Shown: positions 5,760 to 14,002 of the stretch, piece after piece
Layout: the number at the start of each line of letters is the position of its first letter
How positions within the stretch are numbered: position 1 is the first letter of the stretch
Virus record (IMG/VR): IMGVR_UViG_3300020470_000045
Coordinates: 1-41,357 of that record
Source of the DNA: a virus
DNA length: 41,357 nucleotides
Strand: one strand, 5' to 3'
The notes under the pieces: generated by a model
Told to the model about the DNA's origin: nothing
The model's database searches: none
The model's input: only the letters and a program-made list of their open reading frames with translations
Program-made: the position numbers and the translations under genes

Positions 5760-7404
5760 GATCAGCATCTCCTTTTTTTACTGCTATTTGGACTTCGTCA
5801 TGTACCCATGCAATTATCTTGGCATCTAAATTCTGCCTTCTAATTTCGTGGTCTATGTTGAGTATCCATTGTTTGCAAATAAGAGCTGCACATGATTGCA
5901 GTAAAGTATTAAAACTTTTATGCCGACTTCTTATTTTTAATTTTCTTTTATCAAGCCCAAGGATGTATCCTTTGTTGCTTGCCTGTTCTAAATTATCTTT
6001 AAGCTGTTTAAATGATGGGTTAGCTTTATAAAAGTTGTCTTTAAGCTCTTTGCCTTTTTTAGCATTAGAGCCAGCTATTTTACCTATCATTAAATCACCA
6101 CCACCATAAATCAGTGCAAATATAAATGTCTTAGCTTGGTCTCGTGTTTCTAAGCCAGCATCATTCTGGTTCTTAGTATGTATGTCTCCATTAAGAATTT
6201 CTTTTGCATATGCCCCTTTGTCGTAGGCAGATAAATAGTAAGCTAATGATCTAAGCTCAATTCCAGATAAGTCTGAGCCAACCAATTCATAACCAGTTGG
6301 AACAGTAAATAGTTCTCTACACTCTTTGCCAAACTCAGCTCTAACAGCTGGTACTTGGGCTAAGTTAGGGTATCGATGAGTTGCTCTACCTGTAACAGCT
6401 CCATTAGATATTATTGAATGGTGTAGCTGTCCATTATCTTTGACGAGCTTAAGCCAAGCTGCATTACCTTCAGCTAACATTCCAATTCTTTTATTTAGCA
6501 TGAACATCCTTGCCAGCTTTTTAGCCTCAGGATATGGAAGAGCAGCTAGGATGGTCTCGTCAATTTGAGCATCTCCAGATGGTGTCATCTTCTTTGGTTT
6601 CCACCTGTATTTCTTTTCTAAACAAAACTGGATATGCTTTCTGGAGTTAGGGTTAAATTCTACAACCTTGACTTTATTAAAAGGCTCACCCTTCTTATAT
6701 CCAAGTTTTTTATTATTAACTTTAGGAATAAACTCTGTAACTATTTCCCATGGTTCAAATAAAGTTTGCAGCTCACCTTCTAAAGTTGCTCTCTCCTGAG
6801 CTAACTTTGCATAGAGATGGCTGGCTTTAGTAATGTCAAATGTCCATCCAGCATTACCGATCCTGTCACATAATTCTGCAACCTGATGCTCAAACTTTAT
6901 AGCTTGCTGTGAATACTTTTCTGGAGCTAATCGCTTCCATAGAGCATGAGTAACTTCAACGTCTTGCTTACAATACTCCAGCATCTCCTCAGAGAATTCT
7001 TCCCAGCCACCATCATAGTCACCTTTATGATTTCCTAATCTTAAGCCCCAAGCCTTAAGGGAATGAGACCCATAAAGTTTTTTAGGTAAACTGACCGAGG
7101 TGTCAAAGTCAGTGTTGACTAAGTCAGCCTCGATCAATCTGGAGATAACCAAAGTATCAGTTACTTTGCCTTTGGGAGAAAAGTTAGGATAAACTTTTTG
7201 TATGGCTGGAAGGTCAAAACCTATTATGTTGTGACCTATAATTTCATCTGCATTTTCTAATACACTTAAAATATTATTAAATGATTTGTGCTTAGAGCTA
7301 CTAAAATAAAGCATATCATTATCGATATCTTTAATTACAATGCAGTGAATTTTATCTAGAGTATCTAACAAGCCGTTGGTTTCAATATCAAAAACCAATC
7401 TCAT
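5644..7404 (-). CDS. T7-like family A DNA polymerase
   Basis: This 586-residue replicative polymerase has an N-terminal 3'-5' exonuclease (D6/E8 in VFDIETNGLL, D64 in GFDLPA, D148 in YCKQDVE). The polymerase domain shows VTGRATHRYPNLAQVPA, motif A GSDLSGIELR (D378), motif B with R421, K425, F429 and Y433, and motif C WVHDEV (H535-D536). It ends IGTNWANTH, like the T7 gp5 C-terminus. It is about 118 residues shorter than T7 gp5; the segment between LFEPW and FNPNSR, where T7 carries its thioredoxin-binding loop, is only about 35 residues. Motif B has Phe429 where T7 has Tyr526. It lies in the replication operon after the primase-helicase. Confidence 0.96.
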   Translation of the reverse strand: MRLVFDIETNGLLDTLDKIHCIVIKDIDNDMLYFSSSKHKSFNNILSVLENADEIIGHNIIGFDLPAIQKVYPNFSPKGKVTDTLVISRLIEADLVNTDFDTSVSLPKKLYGSHSLKAWGLRLGNHKGDYDGGWEEFSEEMLEYCKQDVEVTHALWKRLAPEKYSQQAIKFEHQVAELCDRIGNAGWTFDITKASHLYAKLAQERATLEGELQTLFEPWEIVTEFIPKVNNKKLGYKKGEPFNKVKVVEFNPNSRKHIQFCLEKKYRWKPKKMTPSGDAQIDETILAALPYPEAKKLARMFMLNKRIGMLAEGNAAWLKLVKDNGQLHHSIISNGAVTGRATHRYPNLAQVPAVRAEFGKECRELFTVPTGYELVGSDLSGIELRSLAYYLSAYDKGAYAKEILNGDIHTKNQNDAGLETRDQAKTFIFALIYGGGDLMIGKIAGSNAKKGKELKDNFYKANPSFKQLKDNLEQASNKGYILGLDKRKLKIRSRHKSFNTLLQSCAALICKQWILNIDHEIRRQNLDAKIIAWVHDEVQIAVKKGDADHVGDITSRMAKKTGEDFNITEIPIEAEFKIGTNWANTH

Positions 7405-7410
7405 AGGCTG

Positions 7411-7623
7411 TTAGGTTGCACTTAATTGATGTGGAATTTTTACACAAAGACTATACCCATTTAAATATTGTGGGTCTTGTTGTATTTTCATTTTTGCATG
7501 AGCTGTGTACTGCTCACACTTTGCTTGACTAGTAAATGGAAAGTTTACCATTGGGAAATTTACCCAGACACCATTTCCACCTAAATTCCAAGCAACAACA
7601 ATTACTGGTATCCACATTGTCAT
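7411..7623 (-). CDS. Small secreted or membrane-anchored unknown protein
   Basis: A 70-residue unknown protein. The N-terminus (MTMWIPVIVVAWNLGG) is hydrophobic and could be a signal anchor; two cysteines lie in the remainder (C33, C60), which suits an exported domain with a disulfide. Its ATG overlaps the TGA of the upstream gene (ATGA). It shares general architecture with the 60-residue protein encoded at 21286-21468 (hydrophobic start, short Cys-containing tail). Function is unknown. Confidence 0.65.
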   Translation of the reverse strand: MTMWIPVIVVAWNLGGNGVWVNFPMVNFPFTSQAKCEQYTAHAKMKIQQDPQYLNGYSLCVKIPHQLSAT

Positions 7624-7889
7624 TTTGCATTCTCCTTTAGTTTTTTTAATTTAGCTTTAAGCAATATTTTCTCTTTATTCTTTTGATAGTATTCTTTAGC
7701 TCTTTGAGAATTATATTCCTTACGAATTTTATAGTAGTTATGCCCACCACCAAGACCTTGGCTACTTTCATAGTCAATCACCTGATCTAATACTGATGCC
7801 TGACTATATGAATGTTCTCTAGTCTTAGGGTAATATCTTCCAACCTTATCCCAGCTATCAGCTCTGGGATCGTCTTCAAATTTATCCAT
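7620..7889 (-). CDS. Unknown basic protein in the replication operon
   Basis: An 89-residue protein that I do not recognise. The N-terminal half is acidic and Tyr/Ser rich; the C-terminal half is strongly basic and helical (EYYQKNKEKILLKAKLKKLK), as often seen in small nucleic-acid-binding proteins. AAGGAGAG lies 7 nt before the ATG. It sits between primase-helicase and a small membrane protein and overlaps the latter by 4 bp. A DNA- or RNA-binding role is only inference from charge. Confidence 0.65.
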   Translation of the reverse strand: MDKFEDDPRADSWDKVGRYYPKTREHSYSQASVLDQVIDYESSQGLGGGHNYYKIRKEYNSQRAKEYYQKNKEKILLKAKLKKLKENAK

Positions 7890-7904
7890 GTCAACTCTCC
7901 TTAG

Positions 7905-9482
7905 TTAAAAATTAATAAGCTGGTCTGTAAGTCTTCCTTTATCAATGTCGTAATTAACTGAACCAGCAAAACCTGTTTCACCAGTAAATCGATTTTTTAA
8001 AACATGAAGATGCCTGATATTTCCATCAGGTGCTTCAGCATCAACTTGTAATGTTATGCAGATGTCAGAAAGCTGAGCAATGGCATGAGATCCTCTAAGC
8101 TGTCCAAGACGTACCTTTGCACCATCTTCATGTCCTTTGTCTCCCTCTGGTCTTCTCAGATGGCTGACAATTATTAAGCCAATTTCTAACTCTTGAACTA
8201 GTGTCCTGAGTTTAGTCATTGCCATGTCTATTAACTTACGTTCATCACCAGTTGCTAACCCAGATATTAAAATACTAATGTGATCTAAAATGATCCATTT
8301 AATATCCAGAGCTTTTGCCATGTAAGTTATTTTGTTACAGATCAGGTCAACATCAGTTGAACCAAAATGATCATAAAGATAAACCTGTTTATCCATGTTA
8401 GGAAAAAGCTCACCAAATGCCTGATCGATTTCTTCATCAGTTGCCAGTGACCTATCAACACAAATGTTTTTAGAAAGATGAATTCCAATTAAACCCAGCA
8501 AGGTTCTCTTGTTACTTTCTTCCAACATAATCATGCCGATCTTTTCACCAGCCTGATGAAGGTGGTATGCAATCTCTCTAACTAAAGTTGATTTGCCGAT
8601 ACCAGAGCCAGCCGTAATAGTGACCAACTCTTTCCTGAGACCCTTTGTAACCTGTGTAAGTTTCTCGTAAGGATAAGCAATGGATGAAGCAGCATCATCC
8701 ACACTAATACTCGCTCTGATATCGTTAGCTGCTATAATTCCGTCTGGTCTGTAAGCTCTTGCTTGAAAGATTGCAGTGATAACCTCGTCTGCCTTATTCT
8801 TAAGAAGACATTCATTGGCATCTTTCATGGGAAGTCTAGCAATCTTAGCTTTACCTACAGGTAATAGCTCGGCTATTTCCTGAGCAGCTTGCTGTCCCTG
8901 AGTGTCCATATCTAGCATCAAGATAATTTCACCAAACTGGTTAACGTAGTCCCAGTTATTTTGGATCGCTCTCTTAGCAGCTGCTGCACCATTCGGAAGT
9001 GAAACTGTAGCCCACTTATGGTTTTGAATTTGTGAAACTGTCATGGCATCAATCTCACCTTCGGTAATCACAAGTTTCTTTCCTGTGTTCCAAAGATGTT
9101 GCCCAAACAGCTGTAGCTTATTAGTGTCACCAATAATACTAAACTTCTTATCTGGTGTCCTAATTTTATATGCAACAACAGCCCCAGCTTTATTTCTGTA
9201 AGCTGCCATTTCATTTTTATTTATGGCTGTAAGGTAACCAAACTTACGGCAAGTCTCTTCACTTATGCCCCTATGTCTAAGCCCTTTAACCTCTCCCTTC
9301 GGTAATGCTTTTTTGAAGGTTTTATCCTTTTTCGATATTTCAGTGAGCTTAACTCTCTTTTCATTGGGTTTCGGTTTATAGGTTTTACAGGAGAAACAAA
9401 ACGAACTTTTGTCATCATAAACTCCATTTGCATCTGAGCTGCCACACTCTGGGCAAGGCTCATGCCTAATAAAATTACTCAT
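7905..9482 (-). CDS. T7 gp4-like primase-helicase
   Basis: A 525-residue bifunctional protein. The N-terminal zinc finger has C10, C13, C29 and C32 (CPECGSSDANG, FCFSC). A TOPRIM primase domain follows, with EGEIDAM at 141-147 and the LMLDMDTQGQ motif with D191/D193. The C-terminal RecA-like helicase has the Walker A AGSGIGKST at 291-299 (K297), IILDHISIL as the Walker B region and VSHLRRPEGDKGHEDG further on. In T7 this hexamer unwinds the fork and makes primers for gp5. Length is close to T7 gp4 (566). It lies just downstream of tRNA-His, with GGAGAG upstream of the ATG. Confidence 0.95.
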   Translation of the reverse strand: MSNFIRHEPCPECGSSDANGVYDDKSSFCFSCKTYKPKPNEKRVKLTEISKKDKTFKKALPKGEVKGLRHRGISEETCRKFGYLTAINKNEMAAYRNKAGAVVAYKIRTPDKKFSIIGDTNKLQLFGQHLWNTGKKLVITEGEIDAMTVSQIQNHKWATVSLPNGAAAAKRAIQNNWDYVNQFGEIILMLDMDTQGQQAAQEIAELLPVGKAKIARLPMKDANECLLKNKADEVITAIFQARAYRPDGIIAANDIRASISVDDAASSIAYPYEKLTQVTKGLRKELVTITAGSGIGKSTLVREIAYHLHQAGEKIGMIMLEESNKRTLLGLIGIHLSKNICVDRSLATDEEIDQAFGELFPNMDKQVYLYDHFGSTDVDLICNKITYMAKALDIKWIILDHISILISGLATGDERKLIDMAMTKLRTLVQELEIGLIIVSHLRRPEGDKGHEDGAKVRLGQLRGSHAIAQLSDICITLQVDAEAPDGNIRHLHVLKNRFTGETGFAGSVNYDIDKGRLTDQLINF

Positions 9483-9500
9483 AGTCTCTCCTGTATAATT

Positions 9501-9576
9501 TGGGGTGAGTAATGGGAATTGAACCCATATCTACAGGATCACAACCTGTCGATCTTACCTTTGATCTATACTCACC
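9501..9576 (-). tRNA. tRNA-His (anticodon GUG), with G-1 and CCA encoded
   Basis: The minus strand folds into a complete cloverleaf. The acceptor GTGAGTA pairs perfectly with TACTCAC, flanked by the extra G-1 opposite C73 that identifies tRNA-His, and CCA is encoded. The D stem is GATC/GATC, the anticodon arm ACAGG-TTGTGAT-CCTGT, and the T arm ATGGG-TTCAATT-CCCAT. It lies inside the replication operon: its 5' end is one base after the stop codon of the helix-turn-helix gene, and its 3' end is 18 bp before the primase start. It must therefore be cut out of the polycistronic message. Confidence 0.95.
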
Positions 9577-9577
9577 A

Positions 9578-9859
9578 TTAAGTCATTGAAAATAGGTCTC
9601 CAGAATATATTTCCTTACCAACCTGTTCATTGGCATCTTCACCAAGAAAATGATATCTCATGTAACGATGCCCAGTATGGTCTTTCTTAAATTCTTTTCT
9701 TATTGCAAGACCACCTCGAATTAGTTTTGACATCACACATGGAAGATCAACAATTCGATATAAATTTAAAGCCTCTAAACCACTAATGTTACCTACATCT
9801 TTTAAATGCTCAGTTACTAGTTGTAGTTGTGTCGGCTTTTTTCTTTTTGTCATATTCAT
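9578..9859 (-). CDS. Helix-turn-helix protein
   Basis: A 93-residue protein whose middle part resembles the phage HTH_39-type winged helix (PF14090): QLQLVTEHLKDVGNISGLEA, then LYRIVDLPCVMSKLIRGGL and a basic wing ending in RYMRYHFL. It probably binds DNA, as a regulator or a replication accessory. GGGGAGAGTAAAAAGCT precedes the ATG. It overlaps the 3' end of the endonuclease gene by 50 bp and its stop codon abuts tRNA-His. It is the only obvious candidate transcription regulator besides the RNA polymerase; that role is inference. Confidence 0.7.
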   Translation of the reverse strand: MNMTKRKKPTQLQLVTEHLKDVGNISGLEALNLYRIVDLPCVMSKLIRGGLAIRKEFKKDHTGHRYMRYHFLGEDANEQVGKEIYSGDLFSMT

Positions 9860-10283
9860 AGCTTTTTACTCTCCCCTCTAATAGCCATTCTATAGGGATC
9901 ATTTTATGAGCATATTTAAACCCATGCCTTTCACAGTACATGGCATATGTTGTTTTTGATCCTTTATAGAGTTTGTTATTGACACTTTGAAAAACAAAAC
10001 GAATGTCGATGTCTGGAAACTGCTCCTTAATTAATAGGTGCTTATGCCTGTCTTCAGTAAGCCATCGACCTTTCGTTTCAACATAAAAAAAGCCACCCTT
10101 TTTAGGCAGCTTGAAATCTGGTGTATACTTAGCTTGTCGAGCTGGCTGGGTATAGGTAATCTTTTCTTGTTCGTAGATCACATCGTACCCAGCTTCTTTT
10201 ATTTGTTTAGCTATCTTATCTTCTAAGCCTGATCTATACCCTCTAGAAATTATACTTTGGGCTATTCGCTGGATCACTAGCAT
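9810..10283 (-). CDS. T7 endonuclease I-like Holliday junction resolvase
   Basis: A 157-residue protein closely patterned on T7 gp3. The catalytic residues are all visible: E21 in YRSGLEDKIAKQI, D56 in YTPDFKLP, and E69 with K71 in YVETKGRW. The HLLIKEQFPDIDIRFVFQ segment and the LYKGSKTTYAMYCERHGF segment also match. In T7 it resolves branched replication DNA and helps to break down the host chromosome. It overlaps the end of the SSB gene by 41 bp and the start of the helix-turn-helix gene by 50 bp. Confidence 0.93.
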   Translation of the reverse strand: MLVIQRIAQSIISRGYRSGLEDKIAKQIKEAGYDVIYEQEKITYTQPARQAKYTPDFKLPKKGGFFYVETKGRWLTEDRHKHLLIKEQFPDIDIRFVFQSVNNKLYKGSKTTYAMYCERHGFKYAHKMIPIEWLLEGRVKSYEYDKKKKADTTTTSN

Positions 10284-10803
10284 CCTCAGCTGCTAAAACA
10301 ATTTCATCCTGTTCAGCTATAAAGCCATCTTTCTCTTCACCAAATGTAATGCCATCGTCAGCATCACCACCAACTGGGTTGATGATTTGAACTTTAGTAA
10401 GATGCAAAGTAACACCAATATTACCAGCTGTGGAATATGGTGAAACATAGCCAGCTAATTTTAATGTTGATCCACCCCATAATTTAGGAACGTCACCAGC
10501 AATAATATTACCTGTAGCATCACAGAACTTTGGAGCAAACTTTGACTTTGTCACAATAATTGTGTGTCCAGTTTCCTCATCTATTTTAAATGGCATTCTG
10601 GCATTCTTAGCCTTATCCTTGCCAAATTCATCTACAGCTACTTTATTGACAGCTGCTTTGATCTCTTTAGTTTGATCAGTAGGGACAATAAGATTGCATT
10701 TATAAACACCATCAGGATCGAACTGAGTATCTGGTTTGTTCAACCATGGGTATTGGGCTATCCCTTTGTGAGTTATGAATATCGTCTTCTGTTTCGTTGA
10801 CAT
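10243..10803 (-). CDS. T7 gp2.5-like single-stranded DNA-binding protein
   Basis: The ATG at 10803 follows AAGGAG by 9 nt, so I prefer it to the upstream TTG; it gives 186 residues. The N-terminal OB-fold part shows KTIFITHKGIAQYPWLNKPD and GVYKCNLIVP, and the later WGGSTLKLAGYVSPYSTAG matches the T7 gp2.5 family. The C-terminus is acidic (EEKDGFIAEQDEIVLAAEDA) and ends in Phe, as in T7, where this tail contacts the polymerase and helicase. Its first 92 bp overlap the preceding small gene. Confidence 0.88.
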   Translation of the reverse strand: MSTKQKTIFITHKGIAQYPWLNKPDTQFDPDGVYKCNLIVPTDQTKEIKAAVNKVAVDEFGKDKAKNARMPFKIDEETGHTIIVTKSKFAPKFCDATGNIIAGDVPKLWGGSTLKLAGYVSPYSTAGNIGVTLHLTKVQIINPVGGDADDGITFGEEKDGFIAEQDEIVLAAEDASDPANSPKYNF

Positions 10804-10969
10804 ATTCAAATTCTCCTTCTTCTGTTAAATTGATTAAGTTTGTATTTTCACCTAGAACTTCTAGAGATATGCCTAAACTGTCAGCCTCAGCTAACAAGTC
10901 TAAGGGTATGGGCTGGTTTTGTTGACGAAACAACTTAGCCTTGCCCAAGACTTTCTCTCTTGGATGCAT
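10712..10969 (-). CDS. Unknown 85-residue protein upstream of SSB
   Basis: I do not recognise this protein. It begins MHPREKVLGKAKLFRQQNQP, has an amphipathic helix and an acidic middle (TEEGEFEYVNETEDD). CGGAG stands 8 nt before the ATG. It is the first gene after the terminator that follows the RNA polymerase gene, so it opens the replication transcript. Its 3' end overlaps the SSB gene by 92 bp in another frame. The long overlap lowers confidence in the C-terminal part but both starts have good ribosome sites. Confidence 0.6.
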   Translation of the reverse strand: MHPREKVLGKAKLFRQQNQPIPLDLLAEADSLGISLEVLGENTNLINLTEEGEFEYVNETEDDIHNSQRDSPIPMVEQTRYSVRS

Positions 10970-10991
10970 TGTCTTTACTCCGATTTAAATT

Positions 10992-11058
10992 AAAAAAATG
11001 TGTGGGATGGGAGAGTAGTGGTTAATTACTACTCAATTACCTTGGACAACCACCCCAC
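10992..11058 (-). terminator. Large branched intrinsic terminator after the RNA polymerase gene
   Basis: On the minus strand GTGGGGTGG pairs with CCATCCCAC (9 bp, one G-T) and closes an inner hairpin GAGTAGT/ACTACTC (7 bp). The base stem is followed by ACATTTTTTT. It begins 12 nt after the RNA polymerase stop codon. It would stop early transcription by host polymerase, the role of the early terminator in T7. Confidence 0.8.
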
Positions 11059-11070
11059 TAGTTAACCTGA

Positions 11071-13572
11071 TCAGGCAAAGCAGTAGTCGCTTTTTAATAC
11101 ACCCTTCAAGTCTAGGTCTCCTTTTATAGGAAAGCTGGGTAAATCCAGCTCATCTACATTGTCGAGGTCTCTGACTACAAAATCATATATCGATTTATAT
11201 AAATCAAATCCCTCATACATTTCCACAAAAGCCTCTCTAACCACCTTTGCCATTTTATGTGACATTGCTGGTATTGTTGCAAAGCTGTCGTGGATCAGGA
11301 AGAAATCCTTTATGTTATTCTCAAGTCCTTTAAGAACAGTTAAAAGCAAGTGAGCTGCATCCATCGAATGAATGATGTTTGGAGCTATTGCTGATTTGCT
11401 CTTAGACTTTTTGATTAACTTACTTGGTTTCACCCTGAGTGTGACCTGAGTTCTGGTCAACACATTTGCTACCCTGTCATGCAAGAATATTTTAATCTTC
11501 TTAGTATCCCAATCAGAATACTTATGCAAAACAGGAAAGCCCACTGGGGTAAGCCATCTTACTGGTTTACCTTGGTGAGCTGCTAGTCCAGCTAAAGATT
11601 TAAAGAAAGCCATACCAGCTGATGCACCTTGGATAACTTCATTAATAGCTATCCAGTTTTTATCAGCTAAATAATTAGAGGCTTTAAAACCTTCATCTTG
11701 ACCAAATGGATGTGACTTTAGTTCACCAGTTAAAACTTGATCTGAAAGCCCTCGCATAGTGTCTTCCATAATCTGGTTTTTGAAACCAAACTTCTCACTG
11801 GAATAACCATATGTCATTGTATTTCTTTTCACGATTTTTCTGGTAATACCAAAATCAATCCATTGTTCAGCCAATGGACATCCGTTTGAACTGTCCTTTG
11901 AGACACTTGCAAGCACCTTATCGGCTACTGCCTGATAGATGTCTTGAGGTTTATCTGACGGAACTAAGTTAACGAGATGTCCATCGGCTTTACTTCTAGA
12001 TGCTGCACTATAATGCTGCACTCCTGAGTTTGAGCCATCTTGGGCTAGAGGTAATGAACATTCATAATCAATACCATTCTGGAGATATCCTACATATTCG
12101 TGACAAGCTGCTAGAAACTGAAATGGCTTATCAGCAGTTGACCAAATATGATAGCTATCTTCAAAGTTAGTACCAACATCAATAATAAGTTGTTCATTAT
12201 CAACAACCCACCTAAGACGATCTTCATTGCTCTTTTTAGAACATTTATCAAAGTCACCAGTTGTAGCTACATGAAGAGCTAAACGGCTTGCTCCTGAGTG
12301 ACCTAACTTTTGCTTATTAGCTAGGTTAAACATTGCTTTGATATGATCATCTCTATGATGACTAAAATGTGGGACAGGATAAACTCTACCTCTAAAATCA
12401 AAATTGTGAGGTAACCAGAATTTATCGTAAGTTTGAAGCTCATGGGCAGTTGCTAAATCCTGAGACATGACAGCTCTTAGTCCATCAATTTCTCTGTTTT
12501 TAATAACTACTTTTCTAGCTCCAATAGTCCAACCTTTTTTCTCGGCTCTAGATAGTTCATCCCAATCTTTAGGCTTAACCTTTTTATTTACATGGGCTTT
12601 TCTTGGAAACTTACCAAATGATTTGTTTTCTTTCCAAGCCCACTCAACAGCACTAACAATATAGTCGTTGATGTTGAAGGCTGTCCTTTGAATGGCATTT
12701 AAAGCATAAATAGCTGGCATAATAGTTCTATCTTTAAACCCAGCATCTATAGCTTTCTTATGTCCCATATCAGGCGATCTAACCAGAGTAACTTCAGAGG
12801 CTAATGCTGGCTCTAAATAACACCCAGTGTCATAAGATGTCCAATCCTTAGGCTCTACTACCATTGGTTGGAACATAGGCTCTTTCCAGCTTGCCATAAA
12901 ATCTAACTCAGAGAGTTTTTCACTAGCTGCCTCAGTAAGCCCAACCCTACGAACAATTCTATTATTCTTTTTAGGTTGTTCCCAAATGTCAAATATACCT
13001 GACACTTTTAAAACAGCATTAAAAACAGGAGCTGCTACTTGAACTCTTCGCTCCTCTTTCCAAGCATCGACTTTATAACCTTCTTTAGAGGCTATGTTCT
13101 TAACTGCTTTTTCTCTGTATCTTTCAGAAGAATGATCTTTGGTTACTTTGTCCTCAAGTCTCTTAGCGAGTTTACTATTGTATTCCCTGAGACCTTTAGA
13201 CCAATGTTCCATCTCTATTCTTTTACCAATTTTGACAAGAACTTTAGTAAAGTCATACTTAAGACCAACTCCATCCATGGTAGTTGTTAACCCAATATAG
13301 CTTAGTAAATCGACATCTATATCTTTTAAATCTTTATACCAAAGACAAACTCTAGTTGATTTAGTATTTTCTTTGTCAGCCTCTTTATTAAGAACTTTGG
13401 TTATTTCCTCAGACACTCTATGTAAACTTTCGCTCACTAAAGTATGAGGGTTATTTTGTGTTGAAGTTGAATTAAGTTTTTCTTGTCTCTTTAAAAAACG
13501 ATCTCGACCATCTGAGACCATTTTCTTTTCTCTAGAAATTTCATCTAGTACATTAGTCTGTTGAATAGACAT
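11071..13572 (-). CDS. T7-type single-subunit DNA-directed RNA polymerase
   Basis: The start is set at ATG 13572 because AAAGGAG lies 8 nt upstream; this gives 833 residues (T7: 883). Conserved parts in order are FDFRGRVYPVPHF, the catalytic Asp in LAQDGSNSGVQHYSA (D512), the O-helix VKRNTMTYGYSSEKFGF with K582 and Y590, the promoter specificity region after KPVRWLTPVGFPVL, the APNIIHSMDAAHL motif, the second catalytic Asp in IHDSFATIP (D762), and a C-terminus ending YCFA, like the FAFA foot of T7. It transcribes the middle and late genes from phage promoters. It is flanked by an intrinsic terminator on each side of its unit, separating it from the integrase and from the replication genes. 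Confidence 0.96.
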   Translation of the reverse strand: MSIQQTNVLDEISREKKMVSDGRDRFLKRQEKLNSTSTQNNPHTLVSESLHRVSEEITKVLNKEADKENTKSTRVCLWYKDLKDIDVDLLSYIGLTTTMDGVGLKYDFTKVLVKIGKRIEMEHWSKGLREYNSKLAKRLEDKVTKDHSSERYREKAVKNIASKEGYKVDAWKEERRVQVAAPVFNAVLKVSGIFDIWEQPKKNNRIVRRVGLTEAASEKLSELDFMASWKEPMFQPMVVEPKDWTSYDTGCYLEPALASEVTLVRSPDMGHKKAIDAGFKDRTIMPAIYALNAIQRTAFNINDYIVSAVEWAWKENKSFGKFPRKAHVNKKVKPKDWDELSRAEKKGWTIGARKVVIKNREIDGLRAVMSQDLATAHELQTYDKFWLPHNFDFRGRVYPVPHFSHHRDDHIKAMFNLANKQKLGHSGASRLALHVATTGDFDKCSKKSNEDRLRWVVDNEQLIIDVGTNFEDSYHIWSTADKPFQFLAACHEYVGYLQNGIDYECSLPLAQDGSNSGVQHYSAASRSKADGHLVNLVPSDKPQDIYQAVADKVLASVSKDSSNGCPLAEQWIDFGITRKIVKRNTMTYGYSSEKFGFKNQIMEDTMRGLSDQVLTGELKSHPFGQDEGFKASNYLADKNWIAINEVIQGASAGMAFFKSLAGLAAHQGKPVRWLTPVGFPVLHKYSDWDTKKIKIFLHDRVANVLTRTQVTLRVKPSKLIKKSKSKSAIAPNIIHSMDAAHLLLTVLKGLENNIKDFFLIHDSFATIPAMSHKMAKVVREAFVEMYEGFDLYKSIYDFVVRDLDNVDELDLPSFPIKGDLDLKGVLKSDYCFA

Positions 13573-13930
13573 GGGCATTACTCCTTTCACCCTGTTGGCT
13601 TAGGGTGGACATTGTTGGAAGTTGTAGAGTTTCTGCGAATGTCTTGAGTAATGTTGTTATATAAAATTTAAACTTTCTTTGTAGTACATTAATTTTAGAA
13701 TTAGTTCCTACATTAGGTGGAGCATTAATTGGATTTCTGAAAGTGCCAGATTGTAAAGCATCAGTTGTTCCACTTTCTTCTCTTGGGTTCATACCCAACC
13801 CATCTCTGCTTACCGACTTTTTTTGTCCATTCCAATATTCAATTTGACTATTCAAAGTTATATTAATGATTACGTCATTAACCATGAACCTTGAAACTCT
13901 ATTAATAAAGTTTTTCTTGTTGTGTAACAT
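13553..13930 (-). CDS. Unknown protein upstream of the RNA polymerase
   Basis: A 125-residue protein with a strong ribosome site (AAGGAG, 9 nt before ATG) right after the integrase terminator. It is rich in Asn, Thr and Ser with no recognisable domain, membrane segment or signal peptide; it ends with a Gln/Ser-rich tail. Its last 20 bp overlap the RNA polymerase start, so the two are probably translationally coupled. Its place as first gene of the polymerase unit is like that of small early host-takeover proteins, but no function can be assigned. Confidence 0.55.
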   Translation of the reverse strand: MLHNKKNFINRVSRFMVNDVIINITLNSQIEYWNGQKKSVSRDGLGMNPREESGTTDALQSGTFRNPINAPPNVGTNSKINVLQRKFKFYITTLLKTFAETLQLPTMSTLSQQGERSNAHVYSTD

Positions 13931-13966
13931 TTTTCAATCTCCTTAATTTTGTTACGTTATAAAGTT

Positions 13967-13993
13967 AAAAAAAGAGTACCATTACAGTACTCT
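13967..13993 (-). terminator. Intrinsic terminator after the integrase
   Basis: Minus-strand AGAGTAC-TGTAATG-GTACTCT forms a perfect 7-bp stem followed by TTTTTT. It starts about ten bases after the integrase stop codon and closes the integrase transcription unit, leaving the RNA polymerase unit to its own signals or to read-through. Confidence 0.85.
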
Positions 13994-14002
13994 CAAGTTT
14001 AA

